Part shown: in pieces, positions 37,855-46,448 of the stretch
Layout of the letters: each line of letters opens with the position of its first letter
Numbering within the stretch: position 1 is the first letter of the stretch
Assembly (NCBI RefSeq): GCF_900102165.1
Contig: NZ_FNBD01000001.1
Location: 63,701 to 127,700 of the forward strand
Length of the DNA: 64,000 nt
Direction of reading: 5' to 3'
DNA from: Cellulophaga baltica
GTDB lineage: Bacteria > Bacteroidota > Bacteroidia > Flavobacteriales > Flavobacteriaceae
Notes under the pieces: model-generated
What the model was told of the DNA's origin: nothing
Databases searched by the model: none
What the model saw: the letters and a program-made list of their open reading frames with translations, nothing else
Made by a program: the position numbers and the translations under genes

Positions 37855-38715
37855 CTATTTTTTATTAAGTGGTATTCCGTTTAAAATCTCTTTTATTCTA
37901 TTGGTACTATTCATTTCATTATAGATACCTTCAAAATCATCATCTAAAAGCATTTGCTTAAACTCTTTTAGATTTTCTATATACTCTTCTAATGTCTCTA
38001 CAACATTAGCTTTGTTATGCTTAAAAATTGGTGTCCACATGGCTGGTGAACTTTTTGCTAATCGTACCGTACTTTCAAATCCACTCCCTGCCATATCAAA
38101 AATATCGCGCTCATTCTTTTCTTTTGCTATGACAGTTTTACCTAACATAAACGAACTGATGTGCGACAAATGCGACACATAGGCAATATGCTTATCATGT
38201 GCCTCCGGATTCATATACCGAATACGCATGCCCAATTGCTGAAAAATTGCCAATGCTTTTTCTTGCAATTTGAAAGCTGTTTTTTCTACCTCACAAATAA
38301 TATTTGTTTTACCACGGTACAAATTATTAATTGCTGCTGCTGGACCTGAAAACTCTGTTCCCGCAATAGGATGACATGCTAAAAAATTTCTTCTTTTAGG
38401 ATGTGAAGCCACGGCATTACAAATTAACGATTTTGTAGAGCCTGCATCCAAGACAACTGCATCATCATTTACGACATCCAACACTTTAGGAAGCTCCAAA
38501 ACCATAACATCTACAGGTACTGAGACGATTACGATATCCGCTATTGACAAATCATTATAAGTGGCTTTTTTATCAATAAGTTCAATTGCTAAAGCTTCTT
38601 CTATATGTTTTTCATTGATATCAATACCATAAATCACCGCATCAGGATTAGTAGCTTTTATATCCTTAGCCATTGATCCTCCAATTAATCCGATACCTAC
38701 AACAAATACGTTCAT
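37855..38715 (-). CDS. tyrA: Prephenate dehydrogenase
   Basis: NAD(P)-dependent oxidative decarboxylation of prephenate toward tyrosine. N-terminal Rossmann motif VGIGLIGGSMAKDI, a DAGSTKSLI segment and CHPIAGTEFSGP, the conserved substrate-binding motif. 286 residues, without an ACT domain. It stands 12 bp upstream of aroG. Confidence 0.94.
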   Translation of the reverse strand: MNVFVVGIGLIGGSMAKDIKATNPDAVIYGIDINEKHIEEALAIELIDKKATYNDLSIADIVIVSVPVDVMVLELPKVLDVVNDDAVVLDAGSTKSLICNAVASHPKRRNFLACHPIAGTEFSGPAAAINNLYRGKTNIICEVEKTAFKLQEKALAIFQQLGMRIRYMNPEAHDKHIAYVSHLSHISSFMLGKTVIAKEKNERDIFDMAGSGFESTVRLAKSSPAMWTPIFKHNKANVVETLEEYIENLKEFKQMLLDDDFEGIYNEMNSTNRIKEILNGIPLNKK

Positions 38716-38747
38716 TTTATTTTGATCACTTTTTACGTTGTTCTCTT

Positions 38748-39893
38748 CTAAAAGCGACTAATCGCTTCTTTAATTTTATCTTCTTTTACACAAAGCGAAA
38801 ACCGAATATATCCCGCTCCATTGCTTCCGAAAATAGTTCCTGGAGTAATGAATATATTTTTCTTATAAAGTATATCATCAATAAACTCTTCTGCGGAAAC
38901 TGCACCTTCAGGCAATTTTGCCCAAATAAACATTCCCACTGCATTTTTATCATAGGTACAACCCAACTTATCCGCTAATTGCAACATAAGCTCCTTACGT
39001 TTTTCATAGACCTTATTTAAGCCATCAAACCATTCTTGGCTGCTTTTTAGTGCCGCGATAGCTCCTTTTTGTATGCCGTAAAACATACCAGAATCCATAT
39101 TGCTCTTTACTTTTAAAACCGCACTAATATGCGCCTCATTTCCTAAAACCATTCCTACGCGCCACCCGGCCATATTAAACGTTTTACTTAACGAGTTCAG
39201 TTCTAGAGCCACCTCTTTTGCTCCTTCCATACTTAAAATACTATCTGGCGTGTCATTTAGTACAAAACTGTAGGGATTATCATTTACTAAAAGAATATCG
39301 TTACGTTTTGCAAAAGCAACCAAGGCTTTAAACTGCTCCTTATTTGCCGATGCTCCTGTTGGCATATGAGGATAGGACACCCACATGAGCTTCACTTTAG
39401 ATAAATCTTGCTGCTCTAGCGCTTCAATATTTGGAAACCAATTAGATGCTGCCGTTAAATCATAATATTTAGGCGCTGCACCAACCAATTTGGTAACTGA
39501 AGTATAGGTCGGATATCCAGGATTAGGAATTAACGCCTCATCTCCAGGATTTAAAAATGCCAAACTAATATGCATAATCCCTTCCTTAGAGCCCATTAAG
39601 GGCAATACCTCTGTTGATGGATTAAGGGCTACATTGTAATATTTTTTATAAAAATTAACAATAGCATCCCGAAACTCTGGAAGCCCTTGATAACTTTGAT
39701 ATTGATGTGCACCATCTTCTGTAACGGCAGCTTGCACTGCTTTTATTACTTCTTCTGAAGGTGCCAAATCTGGACTACCAATACCCATGTTGATAATTGG
39801 TTTTCCATCGGCCATTAATCCACGAACTTCTCTAAGTTTTTTCGAGAAGTAGTATTCTTCTACGGTATTCAGCCGATCTGCGGTTGTGATCAT
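38748..39893 (-). CDS. PLP-dependent class I aminotransferase, probably aromatic
   Basis: Fold-type I aminotransferase of 381 residues. The PLP-binding Lys is K237 in SLSKTFNMAGWRVGM, and NMGIGSPDLAPS and IPNPGYPTYTS are typical N-terminal and cofactor segments. By sequence alone it could be an alanine, aspartate or LL-DAP-type enzyme. Its place between pheA and tyrA makes it the likely last step for Phe and Tyr. Its ATG overlaps the pheA stop (ATGA). Confidence 0.88.
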   Translation of the reverse strand: MITTADRLNTVEEYYFSKKLREVRGLMADGKPIINMGIGSPDLAPSEEVIKAVQAAVTEDGAHQYQSYQGLPEFRDAIVNFYKKYYNVALNPSTEVLPLMGSKEGIMHISLAFLNPGDEALIPNPGYPTYTSVTKLVGAAPKYYDLTAASNWFPNIEALEQQDLSKVKLMWVSYPHMPTGASANKEQFKALVAFAKRNDILLVNDNPYSFVLNDTPDSILSMEGAKEVALELNSLSKTFNMAGWRVGMVLGNEAHISAVLKVKSNMDSGMFYGIQKGAIAALKSSQEWFDGLNKVYEKRKELMLQLADKLGCTYDKNAVGMFIWAKLPEGAVSAEEFIDDILYKKNIFITPGTIFGSNGAGYIRFSLCVKEDKIKEAISRF

Positions 39894-40717
39894 ACTCTAG
39901 CGTTTTTGTATTCTCCTAATATTTTAAATTCTTCCGTCATAATCTCTAAAAGCGATTTTGCTTTTGAGAAGTCCTGATAAGCATCAAAAGTAATATCCAC
40001 AAAAAATGCATATTTCCAAGGTCGTTCTATTACGGGCAACGATTGAATTTTAGTTAAATTTAAATTGCAATCACTCATTACATTCAATAATGCGGCTAAA
40101 CTACCGCGTTTATGATCTGCAATAAAGCGTATAGAGGCTTTGTTAATTTCCTCTGGTGGCAATTCTTTATTTTCCTTATTGATAATTAAAAAACGAGTTG
40201 AATTATTGGTGATGGTCTGAATCTCATTTGCAATAATTTCTAAACCATACAATTCTGCCGCTGCTTTAGGAGCAATTGCCGCAATATTAATTAGTTGTTT
40301 CTCTTGAATCTGCTGTGCTGTCTCTGCGGTATCAACAGCTTCTACAAGCTTAATGTGCGGATATGATTTTAAAAAATCTTTACACTGTAACAAAGCCATT
40401 GGATGTGAATGCACTTCATTAATATCTTCAATTTTCTGACCTGGTAAGACCATTAAATTATGGTGAATATTTAAAAAATGCTCTCCAATAACATGTAAGT
40501 TATTATGATGAATTAATGCATAATTTGGAATGATAGATCCTGCTATAGAATTTTCTATAGCCATTACCGCCTTATCTGCTCTTCCTGATAGTGTTTGACA
40601 AACCAGTTCATCAAAAGACATACATTCTACCAATTCAATATGCTCCCCAAAATAATCTTTAGCCACTTGATGGTGGTTAGATCCTTTTACTCCTTGTATG
40701 GCTATTTTTAACTTCAT
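39890..40717 (-). CDS. pheA: Prephenate dehydratase with ACT domain
   Basis: Converts prephenate to phenylpyruvate. IAIQGVKGSNHHQVAKDYF opens the catalytic domain, ENSIAGSI and NNSTRFLIIN (T174-R175-F176, catalytic TRF) complete it. The C-terminal ACT domain starts with GSLAALLNVM (about 205). The Phe-binding ESRP motif of the ACT domain reads QSLP (225-228), so allosteric Phe binding may be weakened. 275 residues, first structural gene of the operon, 57 bp after an attenuator terminator. Confidence 0.94.
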   Translation of the reverse strand: MKLKIAIQGVKGSNHHQVAKDYFGEHIELVECMSFDELVCQTLSGRADKAVMAIENSIAGSIIPNYALIHHNNLHVIGEHFLNIHHNLMVLPGQKIEDINEVHSHPMALLQCKDFLKSYPHIKLVEAVDTAETAQQIQEKQLINIAAIAPKAAAELYGLEIIANEIQTITNNSTRFLIINKENKELPPEEINKASIRFIADHKRGSLAALLNVMSDCNLNLTKIQSLPVIERPWKYAFFVDITFDAYQDFSKAKSLLEIMTEEFKILGEYKNARV

Positions 40718-40773
40718 ACCTAAACTCCTAATTATTTATACCTTACAATACGCATTGCCAGCTCAAAAAAAAT

Positions 40774-40808
40774 CAAAAAAAAAGCCCCGTTATATACGGG
40801 ACTTTTTT
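40774..40808 (-). terminator. Attenuator terminator of the pheA operon
   Basis: On the minus strand AAAGTCCCGT pairs with ACGGGGCTTT (10 bp, one G-T) around ATATA, followed by nine or more Ts. It stands in the leader between the leader peptide and pheA, so it must be conditional for the operon to be expressed. Its 5' arm also pairs with the end of the leader-peptide gene. Confidence 0.87.
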
Positions 40809-40829
40809 GAAAATATATTTTGAAATATA

Positions 40830-40901
40830 CTACAACAGTCCCGCACCTCTCTTAAAAAAGAAGTAAAAAAAGAAACCGTTCCAGAAATATTGCTTTGTCA
40901 T
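40830..40901 (-). CDS. Aromatic-rich leader peptide of the pheA operon
   Basis: A 23-codon frame, ATG at 40901-40899 to TAG at 40832-40830, too short for normal ORF calling. The peptide contains Tyr-Phe-Trp at 5-7 and the run FFFYFFF at 10-16: seven Phe, two Tyr and one Trp in 23 residues. The peptide ends KRGAGLL. Codons 20-22 contain CGGGACT, the exact reverse complement of AGTCCCG in the 5' arm of the terminator at 40774-40808. This is the layout of ribosome-mediated attenuation: stalling at Phe/Tyr codons would leave CGGGACT free to form the antiterminator. Confidence 0.88.
   Translation of the reverse strand: MTKQYFWNGFFFYFFFKRGAGLL
40837..40843 (-). promoter_or_regulatory. Antiterminator arm in the pheA leader
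   Basis: CGGGACT on the minus strand can pair perfectly over 7 bp with AGTCCCG at 40797-40803 and thereby break the terminator stem. It lies within the last codons of the leader peptide, where a ribosome that reaches the stop codon would cover it. Confidence 0.78.
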
Positions 40902-41063
40902 AATTGTAATAAACTTTGGCTAAAGTAATACTTATATTCAAAAATCAAAATATAGTCCGATCTTTTTTTTAATCTTTTATTTTTTAAAACAATAAGTACC
41001 GATACTGTGAGATTATGAACCTTTTGTTATGAATAATTGATTCTAAAAAAAATATTGAAACGA
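40902..41063 (-). promoter_or_regulatory. Probable promoter region of the pheA operon
   Basis: AT-rich intergenic DNA between the lipoprotein terminator and the leader peptide. A possible promoter on the minus strand is TTG, 18 bp, then TACTTTAG (one mismatch to TAnnTTTG), about 25 bp before the leader ATG. I see no other gene in it. Confidence 0.4.
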
Positions 41064-41091
41064 AAAAAGACTTCAATGAAGAAGTCTTTTT
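41064..41091 (-). terminator. Terminator after the lipoprotein gene
   Basis: AAAAAGACTTC/GAAGTCTTTTT is a perfect 11-bp hairpin with a 6-nt loop and T-tract on the minus strand, 22 bp after the stop at 41113. Confidence 0.85.
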
Positions 41092-41112
41092 GAAATATAA
41101 ATGATCCGTTGT

Positions 41113-42213
41113 TTATTTTTTATTGAAGTGATATTCGTAGTATTCCGTGTCGCCCTCGTAAATATCTGTGATTTTAAGTATTAGTTGATTAGATGAAAGA
41201 TCTATTTCTCCAGTAAAAACTACATCTCCGCCTTCAATATCATATATTTGATCATCACCTGCCTCCGTATTTATATATTCAAATTCAATCAAAGTCAATT
41301 CTTCTTTATCTTCATTATATGCCCAATTCCCGTTTGAAGTATATGTCTCGTCATAATAAGATACAACCAATTCACAGTTTTCTTGTGAAGCATCATAATC
41401 ATAATTGGAGTCAGTGCTATTTTGAGTATAGGTATAAGTTCCATCACTATTAAAGGTCAAATTAAAACCATTAAGCGTATAACAATAACTACCTTCCACC
41501 TCTTTAACTTCCCCACTATCACAAGATAAAGTAAACGAATTTTCCTCGCAGATAGCTTCTCCTAAATTAATAGTTTCACCTTCAAAAATTTCTTTAGTAT
41601 ACTCCCAATCCGCAACAAGGTTTACATTACCTCCCCATGCTTCTACAGTAACACAAACATCTTCTGGCAAACTAATATTTCCCTGAGCATCATACAGACA
41701 AATTACGTAACAAAAAGTACCTGCAGGAACTGACGATTCAAAATCGACGTTTATCGTATTACCCTCCTCTTTACGAGTAGATGTCATTTCTTTAGTAAAA
41801 ATTTTTTTCCTTTTGTTCTGTGTAAGCTTATTATCATAGTTATTCATTGCACTTAATGGCACATCTAAATAAGTATCTGCCATTCCGTTTTCATCCTTTA
41901 GCTGAATATATGCTCCTGCAAATTCTGCAGACGCATCAAAAACAATATCAAAACCATTTTTTTGAAATGCTGTTTGCGTCGAAAAATCTAAACTAAACAC
42001 TAAATCGCCTGTTGGAGTAATACTCCCGGTTTTAGATGTTGCTCCTTCTACGATAAGTCCGCCTGAAGCTTCATTAATATCTATTTGAACTTCTTCTGTC
42101 GCATTTACTCCATCAGGATCTATTTCTGCTGATAGCTTTGCTTCATCGTCTTTAGAACACGAAAATATTCCTGCGGCTAAAAAGCACATAACTAGTAAAT
42201 TTGATTTTCTCAT
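41113..42213 (-). CDS. Hypothetical lipoprotein, lipocalin-like C-terminus
   Basis: 366 residues with a lipoprotein signal (CFLAAGIFSC, lipid Cys19) followed by Ser-Lys-Asp-Asp-Glu, an outer-membrane-type tether. The mature protein is acidic. The first part looks like an immunoglobulin-like or adhesion domain. The C-terminal 180 residues (WEYTKEIFEGETINL ... LTFNSDGTYTYTQ) resemble the lipocalin-like domains found in many Bacteroidota lipoproteins. No known function. It has its own terminator. Confidence 0.75.
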   Translation of the reverse strand: MRKSNLLVMCFLAAGIFSCSKDDEAKLSAEIDPDGVNATEEVQIDINEASGGLIVEGATSKTGSITPTGDLVFSLDFSTQTAFQKNGFDIVFDASAEFAGAYIQLKDENGMADTYLDVPLSAMNNYDNKLTQNKRKKIFTKEMTSTRKEEGNTINVDFESSVPAGTFCYVICLYDAQGNISLPEDVCVTVEAWGGNVNLVADWEYTKEIFEGETINLGEAICEENSFTLSCDSGEVKEVEGSYCYTLNGFNLTFNSDGTYTYTQNSTDSNYDYDASQENCELVVSYYDETYTSNGNWAYNEDKEELTLIEFEYINTEAGDDQIYDIEGGDVVFTGEIDLSSNQLILKITDIYEGDTEYYEYHFNKK

Positions 42214-42335
42214 AATTTAAAATTGGTTAATTATTTGGTTGGTTTAGCGATTATTAATCACCTTATCAATTTTAAACGACCTTAATTTTAAATTATTATA
42301 GAAAATATACTTACAGATTTCTGAACAACAATATC

Positions 42336-43442
42336 TTAACCTACTGTTGGTGGTGAAGATTCTAGAACTTCATGAATTACCTGATCTAAGGTTTCTTGCA
42401 CATTAGGATTCGTGCAATTAATGAGCATTGCAATAACAACATTCTGCTCTGGATACACGAAAAAGTTAGAATATCCTCCAACGCCATTACCTATGTGGCC
42501 ATAATATGATCTTCCCTTAGCATCCTGACTTACTTGCCACCCTAAACCATAATACGTTGGCGCATCATCAAGCAACTCACTGGTTAAAAATTGCATCAGA
42601 GTAGGTTCATCCAACACCTTTTTATCTAAATAAGCTTGACCCAATTTGGCAATATCTGTCGCCGTTGCTAAATACCCACCGCCCGCTAACTTATAATAAT
42701 TATTAACGGCTACTGCAGGTCTAAAACCTATAGCGCGCTTAGAATAAAAAGTGGTGAGCGCTAATTTATTAGCTTTTATATGATCTACTCCTGAACGATC
42801 TGCAGGAAAAACACTATTAAGCCCAAGAGGCTGCACTACCTTTTTAGACACATAATCTTCAAAAGGTATTCCACTAGCTTCTTGCATAGCCAATGAAATT
42901 AATACCCAGTCATAACTATTGTAGTGATATCCTGTTCCTGGCTTAAAAAGCAAATCTGCATCTTTAAACACCGCAATACTTTCTTTTATGCTATATGGCT
43001 TATTTAAGGCATATTCCTTACCTAAATACCCTCTAATACCCGCCGTATGGCTAGCGAGCTGGCGGATGGTAAAATCCCACTTCTTTTTTGGGAAGTAAGG
43101 TACATATATATAAAACGATGTATCTAAATCTATAAGACCTTCTGCCACCATATGCGCAAGAGCTGTTGCCGCAATAGGTTTAGAAACACTGGCTATTCTA
43201 AAAACGGATGTTTCTGGATGTATTGGAGTCTGATTTTCAAGATTTGCGAATCCGTATCCTTTTTGAAAATAAGGAGCTCCATTCTTTAAAACCGAAATGG
43301 CAATCCCCGGAATTTTATGAGCAGTAACTAAATGAGACAGCAGCGCATCTGCTTTTACCAAGCCTTGTAATTGAACATCATCGCCAATAACACGCTTAAA
43401 AGCGAAAAAATCTTTAAAATAAGATAAGAACGGCTTTTTCAA
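42336..43442 (-). CDS. Beta-lactamase/DD-peptidase-like serine hydrolase
   Basis: 368 residues of the class C beta-lactamase / D-Ala-D-Ala carboxypeptidase fold. The nucleophile motif SVSK lies in FRIASVSKPIAATA, the tyrosine motif is Tyr-Asn-Ser in GYHYNSYDW (usual form YxN), and the third motif is in YGHIGNGVGGYS. There is no signal peptide, which is unusual for the family. The start is a TTG 2 bp after the stop of the GIN-domain gene; no ATG is available nearby. Substrate unknown; many family members are esterases or peptidases rather than beta-lactamases. Confidence 0.82.
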   Translation of the reverse strand: MKKPFLSYFKDFFAFKRVIGDDVQLQGLVKADALLSHLVTAHKIPGIAISVLKNGAPYFQKGYGFANLENQTPIHPETSVFRIASVSKPIAATALAHMVAEGLIDLDTSFYIYVPYFPKKKWDFTIRQLASHTAGIRGYLGKEYALNKPYSIKESIAVFKDADLLFKPGTGYHYNSYDWVLISLAMQEASGIPFEDYVSKKVVQPLGLNSVFPADRSGVDHIKANKLALTTFYSKRAIGFRPAVAVNNYYKLAGGGYLATATDIAKLGQAYLDKKVLDEPTLMQFLTSELLDDAPTYYGLGWQVSQDAKGRSYYGHIGNGVGGYSNFFVYPEQNVVIAMLINCTNPNVQETLDQVIHEVLESSPPTVG

Positions 43443-43444
43443 TT

Positions 43445-44200
43445 TTAATCTTTATAAATGAGTTTTCCTTTATACGGCTGTTCAACCGCTACCGTTGATG
43501 GCTGACCATAACTGATAAGATCTCCTGTACCTAGCAAACTGCCTGTTAGTGATTCTTGCGGATTGACCAACATATCATTAGAACCTCTATGCGATACATT
43601 CACTTTATTAGCCATAAGATTTTCTGCATGCAATCTAGAATCTCCTGCAGCAAAAACTACGTTTAGATTGGCGGTAAGCCCAGAAACTTTAAAAAATGCA
43701 ATACCATTAGAAATAATATTAACGCTAGTATTATTTACTTCAATATCAAATTCGCCATCTGTAGTATCTGCTTCAGGGTTTCCAAAACTTTCAGATAATA
43801 AGGATAGGGAAGGGTACTCCAACACGCCATCACTCTTAATTAAAAATCCTGTACTACTTCTTATCTCCTTGATGTTAGGCGAAAACACATAAACCGTGGT
43901 CAATCCAAAATCACGTACCAGATTGCAGCTATTATCATTATAGGCTACCAATCTATCTTCAATGACCTCAACACGAATATCATTACGTAAATTTTCACCA
44001 GTCTCTAAAACAACCTTTTGTTCATCGGCCTGTTTGATTACTAATTTTACGCCTTCAAAAATGGTTATTTGAGAAAAGTCTTCTAAAAGCAATTCTTCTT
44101 GAATTAGATCACCAGATTTCTGAAAACAATCTGATGCATTTTCACTATTGCACCCTAATAAGAATGAGAATATCAAAAATAGTATACTGTACTTTTTCAT
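43445..44200 (-). CDS. Head-GIN (DUF2807) domain lipoprotein
   Basis: 251 residues with a lipobox (SFLLGC, Cys17). The mature region has the DUF2807 layout (SQITIFEGVKLVIKQADEQKV ... repeated short strands with ISNGIAFFKVSG) and a second paralogue lies at 35971-36645. It is directly followed by the serine hydrolase and preceded by the PagL-like gene, spacing 11 and 2 bp, so the three probably form an operon. Function unknown. Confidence 0.82.
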   Translation of the reverse strand: MKKYSILFLIFSFLLGCNSENASDCFQKSGDLIQEELLLEDFSQITIFEGVKLVIKQADEQKVVLETGENLRNDIRVEVIEDRLVAYNDNSCNLVRDFGLTTVYVFSPNIKEIRSSTGFLIKSDGVLEYPSLSLLSESFGNPEADTTDGEFDIEVNNTSVNIISNGIAFFKVSGLTANLNVVFAAGDSRLHAENLMANKVNVSHRGSNDMLVNPQESLTGSLLGTGDLISYGQPSTVAVEQPYKGKLIYKD

Positions 44201-44211
44201 TATTTTATTTT

Positions 44212-45309
44212 CTATAATCTAATACCTATACCAAATTCTACCGCTTCTGCCTTTGCTCCGTGAGATTTTAAACTTAACACGCCATATATATTATCTCCAA
44301 AATAGCGTTTTAATCCCATTCTATTATACATCCTGCCCTCAAAATCATAAGGATAATATACATAATAGCCTAACTGACTGATGACCGACATTTTATTGAT
44401 AAACAGCTCGTGACCAATGAAAACACCTACACGCTTGTAATCATCATCAGCATTGACATTATTTTCAGGAAATGCAATAGACTGGTATTTAATAAGTTCT
44501 TTTAAAAATTTAGAAAAATAAACATCTCCCCCTACTTGAATAGCACTTAAATCTGAAACGAGCTTATCTGCATACCCTGAGAAAATATAAAATGGATATT
44601 GACCAGAATTAATAACATCACTCTCATTAATTCCCGTCCTAAAGGCTAAATTAAGTTTTACAGGCTCTACGATTCTTTGCTTTTCATGTGTTAAATAGTC
44701 GTTTTCTAACCCACCATCTAAATCATACGTTACACCGGCATTTAACGCAAATGTATTGGTAGACGTATTTGGTGCTTTTACATTTGCATTAGAATAATGC
44801 ATTACAGAAATCCCCGCTTTAAAACCTATCCCTTTTACAATATTCTCTTTATGAAAATTCAGCATCAGGTAAGTAGAACTCAATATTTGAGAGCCAAAGG
44901 CATTATTTCTAAAGTTAGTTTCTTTATCATAAGGATTGGTCATATAGGCTAAACCTTGCCCTATTCTCAATTGTAGATATCGATTCAGAAAATAGAAATT
45001 GTAGTGGGCATATGCCGCATAACTCTTTCCTAAAGTTTCATTATTATAATCTTGATAAATGAAAGAATACCCCAAATCTGGATAATTATAACGCTGTTGC
45101 CAGTATTCTTCCCCATAGGTTTTACGATTTAAACTTAAAATCACTCCACCGGGATGCGAGTCTATAAGATGCGTAATATCTGGATTATGGCGTAAAATTG
45201 TACCATAAAACTGACTAGCATCTAGCGTATATCTTTTATTCTCCTGAGCATCTTGAGCGTAACACGTTAAGGCTAAAAAAATAAAGTAAACAGAAAATTT
45301 TAATTTCAT
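44212..45309 (-). CDS. PagL-like lipid A 3-O-deacylase (acyloxyacyl hydrolase family)
   Basis: About 365 residues with a signal peptide (MKLKFSVYFIFLALTCYAQ). The central part matches the PagL-type outer-membrane barrel, including the catalytic His-x-Ser in VMHYSNANVKAPNTSTN. It is longer than proteobacterial PagL (about 150-190) because of N- and C-terminal extensions seen in Bacteroidota members. It may trim lipid A acyl chains. The frame opens with a TTG at 45330, but the ATG at 45309 starts the signal peptide. Confidence 0.8.
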   Translation of the reverse strand: MKLKFSVYFIFLALTCYAQDAQENKRYTLDASQFYGTILRHNPDITHLIDSHPGGVILSLNRKTYGEEYWQQRYNYPDLGYSFIYQDYNNETLGKSYAAYAHYNFYFLNRYLQLRIGQGLAYMTNPYDKETNFRNNAFGSQILSSTYLMLNFHKENIVKGIGFKAGISVMHYSNANVKAPNTSTNTFALNAGVTYDLDGGLENDYLTHEKQRIVEPVKLNLAFRTGINESDVINSGQYPFYIFSGYADKLVSDLSAIQVGGDVYFSKFLKELIKYQSIAFPENNVNADDDYKRVGVFIGHELFINKMSVISQLGYYVYYPYDFEGRMYNRMGLKRYFGDNIYGVLSLKSHGAKAEAVEFGIGIRL

Positions 45310-45375
45310 TGGTTGGTATAATGGGCTCAAATGTAAGAATTCACTTTAAACCCGTAGCTAACATACAGCGTATAA

Positions 45376-46329
45376 TTAAAAAACTTCTTTTGCTATCGCT
45401 TTTATATTATTAGATTTCCCCATAGAATAATAATGCAAAACAGGAATTCCTGCTGCTTTTAATTCTTTAGATTGTTGAATAGCCCACTCTACTCCTACTT
45501 GCCTTACTGCGGCATTATTCTTACATGCTTCTACTGCTTCTACTAAATCATGAGGCAGGTCTAAACTAAATATTTGGGGCAATAATTGCAAATGACGTTT
45601 TACTGCTATAGGCTTGATCCCTGGAATAATAGGTACATTAATTCCAATTTCTCTAGCCGCTTCAACAAATTGAAAATATTTCTGATTATCAAAAAACATT
45701 TGTGTCACCACATAATCTGCACCAGCATCTACTTTTTGTTTTAATCTAATTAAATCAGATTTAAAGGATGGAGCCTCTAAATGTTTCTCTGGATATCCTG
45801 CCACACCAATACAAAAATCAGACTTATCTTCTCCTTGAACATCATCGTGAAGGTATCTTCCTTGATTTAAGTTCTGGATCTGAGTCACCAATTCTGAAGC
45901 AAAGCAATTTCCGTCTTCAGTAGGCTTAAAATACTTCTCTTCTTTCATCGCATCTCCTCGTAAGGCCATCACATTATCAATCCCTAAGTAATGACAATCA
46001 ATCAGCATATACTCCGTTTCTGCTTTCGTAAAACCACCACAAATTACATGAGGAATAGTATCTACATCAAACTTATGCTTTATAGACGCACAGATCCCAA
46101 CAGTACCTGGTCGCATACGTGTAATTTTCTTATCGTAAAGTCCCGCTTTATCTACATAAACGTATTCTTCTCTTGAAGTGGTAACATCAATAAACGGAGG
46201 ATTAAACTCCATCAATGGCTCAATATTATCATACAACTCTTGAATACTGTTCCCTTTTACTGGTGGAACAATCTCGAACGAAAATAAGGTGTTTCCGTTG
46301 GCATTTTTTATGTGGTCTGTTACTTTCAT
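45376..46329 (-). CDS. metF: 5,10-methylenetetrahydrofolate reductase
   Basis: FAD enzyme reducing methylene-THF to methyl-THF, the methyl donor for MetH. FEIVPPVKGNSIQELYDNIEPL, PPFIDVTTSREE and the GADYVVTQMFFDNQKYF segment are MetF signatures. 317 residues. It is the last gene of the metH-metF operon, 119 bp after the 83-residue protein. Confidence 0.95.
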   Translation of the reverse strand: MKVTDHIKNANGNTLFSFEIVPPVKGNSIQELYDNIEPLMEFNPPFIDVTTSREEYVYVDKAGLYDKKITRMRPGTVGICASIKHKFDVDTIPHVICGGFTKAETEYMLIDCHYLGIDNVMALRGDAMKEEKYFKPTEDGNCFASELVTQIQNLNQGRYLHDDVQGEDKSDFCIGVAGYPEKHLEAPSFKSDLIRLKQKVDAGADYVVTQMFFDNQKYFQFVEAAREIGINVPIIPGIKPIAVKRHLQLLPQIFSLDLPHDLVEAVEACKNNAAVRQVGVEWAIQQSKELKAAGIPVLHYYSMGKSNNIKAIAKEVF

Positions 46330-46363
46330 TTCCGTATTCTAATTACAATCCTATTCTTATTTT

Positions 46364-46445
46364 GGGCGTTTTAACAGGCTATCTGCTTTATCTTTTCTTG
46401 CATTACCAAGCAAAAAAAGGATACCGCTTCTATCCTTAACGCAGC
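46364..46445. repeat. REP-like palindromic intergenic element
   Basis: An 82-bp imperfect palindrome in the metF upstream gap. The outer arms are GCGTT and AACGC; the inner arms are CTTTTCTTGC and GCAAAAAAAG, with GGCTATCTGCTTTATC and GGATACCGCTTCTATCC in between. I recall very similar elements dispersed between genes in Flavobacteriaceae; only one copy is in this window, so the family assignment is inference. Confidence 0.5.
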
Positions 46446-46448
46446 TTA

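Noticed and set aside
42336-43442. Calling the serine hydrolase an antibiotic-resistance AmpC
   Set aside because: It has the fold and the SxxK and HxG motifs, but no signal peptide and an atypical Tyr-Asn-Ser motif. Resistance cannot be supported.
46215-46439. 74-codon plus-strand frame across the metF upstream gap
   Set aside because: It is half antisense to metF and half REP-like element, with no support as a gene.
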